Notes under the pieces: model-generated | The model's input: only the letters and a program-made list of their open reading frames with translations | Told to the model about the DNA's origin: nothing | Database searches by the model: none | Translations under genes and position numbers: made by a program | From: an uncultured Clostridia bacterium | GTDB taxonomy: Bacteria; Bacillota; Clostridia; TANB77; CAG-508 | Assembly (NCBI GenBank): GCA_944393345.1 | Contig: CALXZW010000022.1 | Coordinates: forward strand, 1 to 16,132 | Reading direction: 5' to 3' | Length of the DNA: 16,132 nt | Part shown: positions 7,835 to 14,270 of the stretch, piece by piece | Position numbering within the stretch: position 1 is the stretch's first letter | Layout of the letters: each line of letters starts with the position of its first letter

Positions 7835-7849
7835 AATATCACCATATTT

Positions 7850-7878
7850 ATTATAGAATATTTGTTCGTTAGTGTCAA
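7850..7878 (-). promoter_or_regulatory. Consensus promoter of the polymerase gene
   Basis: On the minus strand TTGACA (7878-7873) and TATAAT (7855-7850) match sigma-A consensus at all 12 positions with a 17-bp spacer. Only 15 bp separate the -10 from the ATG, so the mRNA leader should be about 9 nt. A promoter this strong normally needs a repressor, and the spacer holds a LexA-like site. Confidence 0.85.
7855..7868 (-). promoter_or_regulatory. LexA-like SOS box in the promoter spacer
   Basis: On the minus strand the sequence CGAACAAATATTCT matches the Gram-positive LexA (DinR) box CGAAC-N4-GTTCG at all left-half positions; the right half is ATTC in place of GTTC. It sits between the -35 and -10 of the polymerase promoter, where LexA binding would block RNA polymerase. 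The regulator itself is not in the window. Confidence 0.6.
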
Positions 7879-7888
7879 GTGTTTATCT

Positions 7889-7940
7889 AACTTAAATAAA
7901 GCCCAACCATAAATTTATAAGGTTGGGCTTTATTTAAGTT
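7889..7940. terminator. Strong terminator after the short-chain dehydrogenase
   Basis: Perfect 20-bp arms (7889-7908 and 7921-7940) enclose a 12-base loop. The GC core GCCCAACC/GGTTGGGC is flanked by AAATAAA/TTTATTT, so either strand gives a GC stem followed by a U-rich run. On the minus strand it starts 3 nt past the dehydrogenase stop and insulates the SOS-type promoter that begins 11 bp further on. Confidence 0.85.
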
Positions 7941-7942
7941 AT

Positions 7943-8698
7943 TTAACCTATTTTCTTTTTTTGAATTTTGTATGTTACTTTACTAATTATATTAGTAGGA
8001 ATTATTTTTATTGCTAATTTTGAAAATTTAATATCTATTCCTGGCACTATATAAAATTTTCCTTTTTCCAATTTTTTTATTGCATATTGTGCTATTTTCA
8101 TACTATTTGCTTCTCTTAATTTAAATTTAACATTAGCAACTTTATTAAAATTTGTATCAACTGGTCCAGGACATAAAATACTTATTTGAACTTTTGATTT
8201 TTCTTTTCTTAATTCTTCTCTTATTGATTCTGAAAGTCTTACAACATATGCTTTAGTAGCATAATATGTTGCCATTAATGGCCCTGGCATAAATCCTGCT
8301 ATTGATGCGACATTTAATATTTTACCACTATTTCTCTTTTTCATGTCTTTTAAATATAATTTAGTTAAAATGTGATATGCAGTAATGTTTGTTTTTATCA
8401 TATTTAAATCTTTTTCTAAATTAGTTTCTGAAAAAATCCCACAATCTCCAAATCCTGCATTGTTTATTAAAACATCTATATTTTTTACTTGGTTATATAA
8501 CTCTTTACAATTTTCTTCCTTAGATAAATCTAAACTAATTACGGTAATTTTTTTATTTGTTTCAGATAACTCTTTTTTAACTTCTTCTAATCTTTTTAAA
8601 TCTCTTGCTACTAATATTAGTTCATAACCTTTTTGACTTAATGCCTTGGCAATATCTTTTCCAATTCCGGAAGAAGCACCAGTTATTAATGCCTTCAA
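7943..8698 (-). CDS. Short-chain dehydrogenase/reductase (SDR family)
   Basis: NAD(P)-dependent oxidoreductase of 251 residues, substrate unknown. The Rossmann motif TGASSGIG is at 6-13, the NNAG motif at 79-82, and the catalytic set is Ser132, Tyr145 and Lys149 (Y-x3-K), with PGPV at 177-180. Arg32 after the second strand (VARDL) suggests NADP(H) preference, which is inference. The start is a TTG codon; AAAGGTGG lies 8 nt upstream and the frame begins with the usual KALITGASSG, so it is well supported. It follows oapA by 83 bp in the same direction; a possible promoter there (TAGACA with TATAAT, 19 bp spacing) is weak. A strong terminator follows. Confidence 0.92.
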   Translation of the reverse strand: MKALITGASSGIGKDIAKALSQKGYELILVARDLKRLEEVKKELSETNKKITVISLDLSKEENCKELYNQVKNIDVLINNAGFGDCGIFSETNLEKDLNMIKTNITAYHILTKLYLKDMKKRNSGKILNVASIAGFMPGPLMATYYATKAYVVRLSESIREELRKEKSKVQISILCPGPVDTNFNKVANVKFKLREANSMKIAQYAIKKLEKGKFYIVPGIDIKFSKLAIKIIPTNIISKVTYKIQKKKIG

Positions 8699-8781
8699 AA
8701 TAATCCCACCTTTAATAGTAACTTTAATCTTTATATTATTAATTTTATTTTTAATTATACTTTATATTAAAATTATTTTGT

Positions 8782-9351
8782 CTAACGTCCAAAAACAGAC
8801 ATTATTTTTCCTACTGCATGAACTATTGGTGTTGATTTTGCATTTGCTACACCTTTTCCTAATGCTTTTCCTCCAACTGTTAAAGCGGCTACCAAAGCGC
8901 TTAATATAAATTGTAAATTAAAATTCAAACCAATTTGCTCTGTTATTTTCATAGATATTAATGCACTTATTGCTCCACTTAATACTCCACATATATCTCC
9001 TATAACATCTGCACATATATTGGCAACTTTAGGTGCATTTCTTATTAATTTTATAGAACTTTTTGAACCAGCAACCTTTTTTGTTGCTTTTGCATGAAAT
9101 TCTTGTTCATTTGCTACTGTTACTGCTACTCCAATTATATCAAATACTATACCAACTAATATTACAAATAACAAGATTAATACTGCTGGTATTAATCCTA
9201 AATTTGATATTCCATTTGTAGATATAAATGAAAATATTATTGATAATATAAATGTTGTTATAAAAATTTTTATAAACCACTCTATATTCGAGTGGTCTTT
9301 TTTATTATTTTTTTCTTTATTCTTTTTATTTTCTAGACTTTTATTGTCCAT
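8782..9351 (-). CDS. oapA: OLE-associated membrane protein OapA
   Basis: Integral membrane protein of 189 residues that binds OLE RNA in the family. A highly charged Lys/Asn-rich N-terminus (1-22) precedes hydrophobic segments at about 25-45 and 49-80, and two further weakly hydrophobic, Gly/Ala-rich segments at about 117-135 and 142-160. The segment ANEQEFHAKATKKV followed by DVIGD (Asp115, Asp119) contains the D-x3-D motif known to matter in Bacillus halodurans OapA; the middle part also resembles DUF21/CorB-like proteins, and the gene could be annotated that way by similarity. It has no CBS domains. The gene lies directly downstream of a large structured RNA in the same orientation, which is the defining OLE arrangement. 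AGGAGG is 14 nt before the ATG, an unusually long gap; the codon before the ATG is an in-frame stop, so this is the first possible start. Confidence 0.85.
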   Translation of the reverse strand: MDNKSLENKKNKEKNNKKDHSNIEWFIKIFITTFILSIIFSFISTNGISNLGLIPAVLILLFVILVGIVFDIIGVAVTVANEQEFHAKATKKVAGSKSSIKLIRNAPKVANICADVIGDICGVLSGAISALISMKITEQIGLNFNLQFILSALVAALTVGGKALGKGVANAKSTPIVHAVGKIMSVFGR

Positions 9352-9404
9352 TTATTTTCTTAAATCCTCCTATTATGTGTTCAATATTTTTGTAATCTTT
9401 ATTT

Positions 9405-9990
9405 AAAACGAAACTAGATGGCAAAAGCCTAAGTAAATTTTACAGTTTAGGTCTGGTTGAATTTCTCTATTTTTCGCTTAGTATTACTACTATAGCCGTT
9501 TCCGTTTAAGAAAAACATCTACAAAAGATAACTGTAGACACCAGATCGCCACTTAAATCTGTACCTTAATCCCTAGACTCCTATGTTTCTTTCGAAACAA
9601 ACATTCTAGAAGTTTTCCTTTACATACATTTTTAGTTTTACTAGTCTTTTTTGCAAATGAAATTTCATAACCTAGAGCAATATTAATTTGGCCAAAATTT
9701 CTTATTACTATTTAAAAATTAATCCCAATACATTCACTCGAGACAGGCTACTCTATGTATTTTGTGTCTTGGCACTCAACATAGGTTTTACTTAAAAAAT
9801 CTATTTAAGCCTCCGCGAAAATAGGATTTTATATGTATGCCATTACATAGAATCCTAAAATCTTTACTCCCTGAAAACACACAAAACTGGCATTTCGCGC
9901 ATAAACAAGAAACTTCAACGATGTGCCCTTTAGTGGATTTTTAGCCCCACCCTCGTAAAACTTGTATGACTAGAATAATGCACCATCGAT
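9405..9990 (-). ncRNA. ole: OLE RNA (ornate, large, extremophilic)
   Basis: About 580 bases without a protein frame have clearly higher GC content than the surroundings and many complementary segments. On the minus strand: 5' stem CGATG(g)TGC with GCACATCG (9988-9980 with 9926-9919), GTGG/CCAC hairpin (9950-9947 with 9936-9933), CGCGAA/TTCGCG (9899-9894 with 9819-9814) enclosing TAGGATT/AATCCTA (9857-9851 with 9828-9822), a GTTTC-GAAA-GAAAC tetraloop hairpin (9598-9585), TCTACA/TGTAGA (9538-9533 with 9523-9518) and CCTAA/TTAGG plus GTAAA/TTTAC (9451-9428). The 5' GATGGT (9987-9982) and 3' GCCATC (9422-9417) could close the whole molecule. Length, position just before oapA and lack of a terminator before oapA fit the OLE family (about 610 nt). 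In B. halodurans this RNA forms a membrane ribonucleoprotein with OapA. Ends are approximate; the family call rests on context and structure, not on an alignment. Confidence 0.8.
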
Positions 9991-9994
9991 ATAT

Positions 9995-10023
9995 ATTATA
10001 CTTTATTTGGATAAATATTCCAA
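9995..10023 (-). promoter_or_regulatory. Promoter of OLE RNA
   Basis: On the minus strand TTGGAA (10023-10018) and TATAAT (10000-9995) are 17 bp apart, and the predicted start near 9989 coincides with the 5' end of the first RNA helix. This gives OLE its own transcript start, 110 bp after the thymidylate kinase stop. The remaining bases 10024-10132 show no gene and no clear terminator. Confidence 0.65.
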
Positions 10024-10132
10024 ATTCTTTTTAGTTTAGTTATTCCATTTGATATCTTTAAAAGATTTTATATCTCTTTTATTCTCATCTATTCTTAATA
10101 TTGCTAATTAAATCTTATTTTTTCTATATCAT

Positions 10133-10804
10133 CTATATATGTTTTGTTATTTCATTATAAATTTCTTCGTGTATATCATCTATTGTCCTTAATTTTCCAT
10201 TTTTAACACATTCTATTTCAAACCAATTATATTTTTTTGACACATAACAAGCTGCTTTATGTGCATCTTTCAAATGATTTACATCTCTTTCATGAATATC
10301 TTTTTTAGCAGTATTATCAAATTTATTTTCTCTATCTTTAATCAATTCTAGAGCAGTTTCAACTGGCATATTTAAGAAAAATACTTCTGTAGGTACTGGT
10401 AATCCATATAGTTTAAATTCAAAATCCCATAACCAATTTAAAAATTTTTCTCTTTCGTCTATATCATCTATCTTTCCTGCTTGATGCACCATATTAGCAG
10501 TTGTATATCTATCTGCTAATATTATTCCACCATTTTTATAATACTCTTCATATTCCTTTTTAAAGGTTATGTATCTATCTGCTGCATAAAAAGTTGAAGC
10601 GATATAAGGACTTATTTCTTTTGCATTTTCTCCTATTTCCCCTGATAAATACATTTTAACTAATGCTGAACTTTGACTATCATAATTAGGAAAACTTACA
10701 GTTTTATAATCCACTCCATCTTTTTTTAATCTTTCCTCTAATTTAGCAAATTGTGTTTGCTTTCCACTACCATCTGTTCCATCTATTACAAATAATTTTC
10801 CCAT
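10133..10804 (-). CDS. tmk: Thymidylate kinase
   Basis: Phosphorylates dTMP to dTDP with ATP, in the cytoplasm, for dTTP supply. The 223-residue protein has the P-loop GTDGSGKQTQ (9-18), a substrate-loop VSFPNYDS (36-43), the DRY motif (98-100) followed by TTANMVHQAGK, and a lid-like DRENKFDNTAKKDIHERD near 157-174. The P-loop and FPNY differ from E. coli Tmk (EGxxGAGKT and REPGG) but match a group of clostridial thymidylate kinases; a related deoxynucleoside kinase cannot be excluded. GAAAGG precedes the ATG. It is divergent from the dGTPase gene, 126 bp apart, and oriented toward OLE and oapA. Confidence 0.88.
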   Translation of the reverse strand: MGKLFVIDGTDGSGKQTQFAKLEERLKKDGVDYKTVSFPNYDSQSSALVKMYLSGEIGENAKEISPYIASTFYAADRYITFKKEYEEYYKNGGIILADRYTTANMVHQAGKIDDIDEREKFLNWLWDFEFKLYGLPVPTEVFFLNMPVETALELIKDRENKFDNTAKKDIHERDVNHLKDAHKAACYVSKKYNWFEIECVKNGKLRTIDDIHEEIYNEITKHI

Positions 10805-10831
10805 TTTTATTACTTTCCTTTCTTTTTTCTC

Positions 10832-10860
10832 ATTATACTATTTTAGTTTTTTCATTTCAA
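10832..10860 (-). promoter_or_regulatory. Promoter of thymidylate kinase
   Basis: On the minus strand TTGAAA (10860-10855) and TATAAT (10837-10832) are 17 bp apart, 27 bp before the coding start. The plus-strand promoter for the divergent dGTPase gene could not be assigned with confidence in the same intergenic space; only AT-rich -10-like runs are seen near 10902-10911. Confidence 0.75.
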
Positions 10861-10930
10861 TAGTTCTTTATAGACTTTTTATGTTTTTTGTTGTAAACTA
10901 ATATATATAAAGATAAATTTTGGAGGTATT

Positions 10931-12133
10931 ATGAAAAATTCATTTAAAAATGTTTCAGCAAATGAAAATAATTATAAATGGGAAAATATGATTCATAGAG
11001 AAAAACCTTTATATTCAAGGAATAATGATTTTAGAAGTGAATTTGGTAGAGATTATACTAGAATCATACATTCTAATGCATATAGAAGGTTAAAACATAA
11101 AACACAAGTATTTTTTTCTCCCAAAAATGATCATATTTGTACAAGAATAGAACATGTCAATCATGTAGAATCAATAAGTTTTACAATTGCTAATTATTTA
11201 GGACTAAATACTGAACTTACAAAAGCAATTTCTGTTGCTCATGATTTAGGTCATAGTCCCTTTGGACATGCAGGTGAAAAAATATTATCTACAATTTCAC
11301 AAAAAGATTTAGGAATCCCTTTTTGGCATGAAAAAAATGGATTAGAATTTGTTGATTTTATTGAATTATTAGAAGATGATACTAGAAATTTTCAAAATCT
11401 TGATTTGACTTATGCAGTTAGAGATGGAATAATCTCACATTGTGGTGAAATTGATGAAAATTCTTTAAAACCTAGAGAAGAATTTATAAATCTAAAAGAT
11501 TATTTATATCCTAATCAATTTTCTCCTTATACTTGGGAAGGATGTGTTGTGAAAATTTCAGATAAAATTTCTTATATTGGTAGAGATATAGAAGATGCTA
11601 TTAGTTTAGGATTACTAGATGAAAATTTAGAAATTTTAAATAGAATATTAGATTCTAGTAATACAGAACAAAAAATTAACAATACTATAATTATCAATTT
11701 TTTAATTACAGATTTGTGTAAAAATTCATCTATCGAAAATGGTCTTTGTTTTTCATCTGAAGCATTTGAACTACTTAATAAAATTAAAAAATTTAATTAT
11801 AACTATATTTACAAATCTTCAAGATTAATTCCTTCTATTAAGTATTTTGAAATTGTACTGACTGAGATTTATAATTTATTAAAAAAAGCTTATGATGGCA
11901 TAGATACTATTAATAACTTAGAAAAAATGAGAAGATTTTATCCTAATTTAATAAATGACTTTTTACTATTTGTTTATAAATATTTCAATTTAGGAAATAG
12001 AAAAAATTTAAGAAATAACATTATTTTTAATATCAATAGTGATATAGATTACTATAAATGTATTATATATTTTATTTCTGGAATGACAGATAATTTTGCT
12101 ATTGATATTTATAATGAAATTATTAGTTTTTAG
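10931..12133 (+). CDS. dgt: dGTP triphosphohydrolase (HD domain)
   Basis: Predicted to hydrolyse dGTP (or other dNTPs) to the deoxynucleoside and triphosphate, adjusting dNTP pools. The 400-residue protein has the family N-terminus RDYTRIIHSNAYRRLKHKTQVF (40-61), His75 in RIEHVNHVE, the metal-binding HD pair His104-Asp105 in SVAHDLGHSPFGHAGE, a DGIISHCGE segment (165-173) and Asp211 in VVKISDKISYIGRD; together these give a complete HD metal site. The C-terminal half (about 230-400) is AT-rich in code and less conserved. GGAGGT precedes the ATG closely. It is divergent from tmk and 16 bp upstream of a metallophosphoesterase gene, probably one operon with it. The true substrate range of the Firmicutes enzymes varies, so dGTP is by family. 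Confidence 0.9.
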   Translation: MKNSFKNVSANENNYKWENMIHREKPLYSRNNDFRSEFGRDYTRIIHSNAYRRLKHKTQVFFSPKNDHICTRIEHVNHVESISFTIANYLGLNTELTKAISVAHDLGHSPFGHAGEKILSTISQKDLGIPFWHEKNGLEFVDFIELLEDDTRNFQNLDLTYAVRDGIISHCGEIDENSLKPREEFINLKDYLYPNQFSPYTWEGCVVKISDKISYIGRDIEDAISLGLLDENLEILNRILDSSNTEQKINNTIIINFLITDLCKNSSIENGLCFSSEAFELLNKIKKFNYNYIYKSSRLIPSIKYFEIVLTEIYNLLKKAYDGIDTINNLEKMRRFYPNLINDFLLFVYKYFNLGNRKNLRNNIIFNINSDIDYYKCIIYFISGMTDNFAIDIYNEIISF

Positions 12134-12149
12134 AAAGGAGACTTTAAAA

Positions 12150-12959
12150 ATGGACAAAATAGCTATAATTTCAGATGTTCATGGTAACATAACTGCTTTG
12201 GAGGCAGTATTAAAAGATATAAAAGAACGCAATATAAATAAAATTTTTTGTCTTGGTGATAGCATTGTAAAATGCTCACATCCTGATTTAGTAATAGACA
12301 AGTTAAAAGAAGTTTGTGATGTAATTCTAATCGGAAACACAGATTATGCTATTTGTAGACCAGAAGCTAAAGATAAAAACTTCTGGTCTAGAGTAAAAAT
12401 TGGTGAAGACAGAGCAAATTTTATTTATAATTTACCTATATTTCATGAATTTTATATGAGTGGACATTTTATAAGAATATTTCATGCTTCACCTTATGGA
12501 TTAGCACATATATATAACCCTACTTTTTCTAATAAAGGTACTGTATATTCTGGAGTTGAACTAAATTCTCCTGAAGATTTATTTCAAAATACTGAATTTT
12601 TAGGAAAAACTCAAGAAGACAAAACTCCTGACGTTGTCGGATATGGACATATTCATACTCCTTGTTTAGTTAGATATAAAAATAAAACTTTATTCAATCC
12701 TGGTAGTGTTGGCTCTCCTGTTGAAATGCTAAATTCTGATATTAATGATGAATGTAACAAATTTTCAACTCTTGCATCTTATATAGTATTAGAAGGAATT
12801 TATCAATCTACTGAACTTTCTAGTATCGCATTCAATATAATTCGTGTTCCTTATAATATCGAAAAGGAAATTTACGATTTGGAAAATTCAGATATGCCTA
12901 ACAAAGATATTTCTATTAGAGCTTTAAAGGGGGCATTACCTACTACTTATAGACTTTAA
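12150..12959 (+). CDS. Metallophosphoesterase (YfcE/MJ0936-like)
   Basis: Calcineurin-like phosphoesterase of 269 residues with a two-metal site; substrate unknown. Motifs in order: DVH (9-11) with GN following, GD (36-37), GN (62-63), His112 in IFHAS, GHIH (166-169) and the NPGSVGSP end-motif (183-190), all typical of the YfcE/MJ0936 group. The start is set by AAAGGAG 9 nt upstream of the ATG at 12150; an earlier in-frame ATG at 12096 lies inside dgt, has no ribosome site and would add only 18 non-conserved residues. It is the middle gene of a probable operon with dgt and a UDP-sugar pyrophosphorylase. Confidence 0.92.
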   Translation: MDKIAIISDVHGNITALEAVLKDIKERNINKIFCLGDSIVKCSHPDLVIDKLKEVCDVILIGNTDYAICRPEAKDKNFWSRVKIGEDRANFIYNLPIFHEFYMSGHFIRIFHASPYGLAHIYNPTFSNKGTVYSGVELNSPEDLFQNTEFLGKTQEDKTPDVVGYGHIHTPCLVRYKNKTLFNPGSVGSPVEMLNSDINDECNKFSTLASYIVLEGIYQSTELSSIAFNIIRVPYNIEKEIYDLENSDMPNKDISIRALKGALPTTYRL

Positions 12960-12977
12960 TTAGGAGTGAATATTAAT

Positions 12978-14234
12978 ATGAATAATAATACTTTAGATAA
13001 AGCTAAGGAAATTTTAAAAAAGTATAATCAAGAACATTTATTATGTTTATACAATGAACTTTCTGATGAAGAAAAAGAAAAACTAGTAAATCAAATTTTG
13101 AAGATAAATTTTGAAGAAATATTAACATTATATAAAAATTCTTTTAAAGAAGATGTCTTTTCACTAAATGACATTTCTCCTTTAGAACATTTTGAAAAAT
13201 CTTCTTTTACACAAAGCGAACTTTACTATTATTCCTCTTTAGGAGAACAGGAAATTAAAAATGGCAATTATGCTGTTGTAACAATGGCGGGAGGTCAAGG
13301 TACAAGATTAGGATATAAAGGTCCTAAAGGTACATATATGCTTGATTTAGAACCTAATAAAAAATCTTTATTTCAAATAATGTGTGAAGATATTAAAAAT
13401 GCTAATAAGAAGTATAATATTGAAATTTCATGGTATATAATGACAAGTGAGGAAAATGATATAACTACTAAAAATTTTTTTGAAATTAATAATTACTTTG
13501 ATTATCCTAAAGATAAAATTAAATTTTTTACACAAGGTAAATTACCTTTAATAAATACTGAGGGAAAATTAATACTTCAAGAACCATATTTAATAAAGGA
13601 AGCTTCAAATGGTAATGGAAATGTTTTTAATTCTATGCTAAAACATAAAATTATCGAAGATCTTGAAAATCAAAATATTAAATGGGTTTTCCTAGGAGGC
13701 ATTGATAATGTATTATTAAAAAATGTTGACCCTTTATTATTAGGTTTAACTATTGCAACCGAAAATCAAGTTGCTTCAAAATCAATTTTTAAAAAATCAC
13801 CTTTAGAAAAAACGGCTGTTTATTGTAGCAAATTAGGTAAACCTTCTATTTTTTATTATGAGAATATTGATTTAGAAACATCAGAAAAAAAGGATTTAAA
13901 TGGTAAATACCTTTACAGAGAAGCTAATATTTTATCACATTTAATGAGTTTAGAAGCAATTAAAAAAGTTTCTAATATTACACTTCCTTATCATAGGGCT
14001 TACAAAAAAAATGCTTTTGTAAATTTAGAAGGTGTAAAAGAGGTTCCTAGTAAACCAAATACATTTAAATTCGAAAACTTTATATTTGATGCTTTTTCAT
14101 ATTTCGATGACATGCTTCTTTTACGTGTCAATGCAGATGAAGAATTTGCACCTATAAAAGATTTTACTGGAATATATAATCCTGATACTGCAAAAGAAAA
14201 ATATATTAATTATCATTTAAATACTGATAAATAA
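12978..14234 (+). CDS. UDP-sugar pyrophosphorylase (UDPGP family)
   Basis: Nucleotidyltransferase of 418 residues that makes UDP-GlcNAc or another UDP-sugar from UTP and the sugar 1-phosphate. The nucleotide-binding signature AGGQGTRLGYKGPKGTY is at 104-120, preceded by a helical N-terminal region (about 1-95) usual for eukaryotic-type AGX/UAP enzymes; the uridine-binding stretch LGGIDNVLL near 235-245 and the DAFSYF motif near 370 agree with it. It differs from the GalU and GlmU families. The ATG at 12978 is chosen because AGGAG (12962-12966) is 11 nt upstream; a GTG at 12966 would overlap that site. Precise sugar specificity cannot be read from sequence. It is the last gene of the dgt unit and ends in a terminator. 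Confidence 0.85.
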   Translation: MNNNTLDKAKEILKKYNQEHLLCLYNELSDEEKEKLVNQILKINFEEILTLYKNSFKEDVFSLNDISPLEHFEKSSFTQSELYYYSSLGEQEIKNGNYAVVTMAGGQGTRLGYKGPKGTYMLDLEPNKKSLFQIMCEDIKNANKKYNIEISWYIMTSEENDITTKNFFEINNYFDYPKDKIKFFTQGKLPLINTEGKLILQEPYLIKEASNGNGNVFNSMLKHKIIEDLENQNIKWVFLGGIDNVLLKNVDPLLLGLTIATENQVASKSIFKKSPLEKTAVYCSKLGKPSIFYYENIDLETSEKKDLNGKYLYREANILSHLMSLEAIKKVSNITLPYHRAYKKNAFVNLEGVKEVPSKPNTFKFENFIFDAFSYFDDMLLLRVNADEEFAPIKDFTGIYNPDTAKEKYINYHLNTDK

Positions 14235-14236
14235 AC

Positions 14237-14270
14237 AAAAGAAACAACTAAATTATATGTTGTTTCTTTT
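14237..14270. terminator. Bidirectional terminator between convergent genes
   Basis: Perfect 12-bp arms (AAAAGAAACAAC, 14237-14248, with 14259-14270) and a 10-base loop. The stem ends in TTTCTTTT on the plus strand and TTTCTTTTGTTTATTT on the minus strand, so it can serve both the pyrophosphorylase operon and the convergent sensor kinase gene, whose 3' end lies within it. Confidence 0.75.

Noticed and set aside
8646..8909. Plus-strand Leu-rich open frame over the oapA/SDR junction
   Set aside because: Overlaps two real genes in antisense and is low-complexity; likewise the frames at 8385-8627, 14755-14976 and 15118-15432 are shadows of real genes.
9276..9306. Plus-strand hairpin ACCACTC/GAGTGGT followed by a T-run inside oapA
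   Set aside because: It looks like a terminator on the plus strand, but no plus-strand transcript is evident there; on the coding strand it encodes the charged N-terminus of OapA (KDHSNIEW), which explains the A/T run.
9405..9990. tmRNA, RNase P RNA or a T-box/riboswitch as explanation of the structured region
   Set aside because: No tRNA-like ends, no RNase P core motif and no T-box sequence were seen; the size and the neighbouring membrane protein with D-x3-D fit OLE better.
12096..12149. ATG extending the metallophosphoesterase by 18 residues
   Set aside because: It overlaps dgt, lacks a ribosome site and precedes the conserved start MDKIAIISDVHGN, which has AAAGGAG at the right distance.
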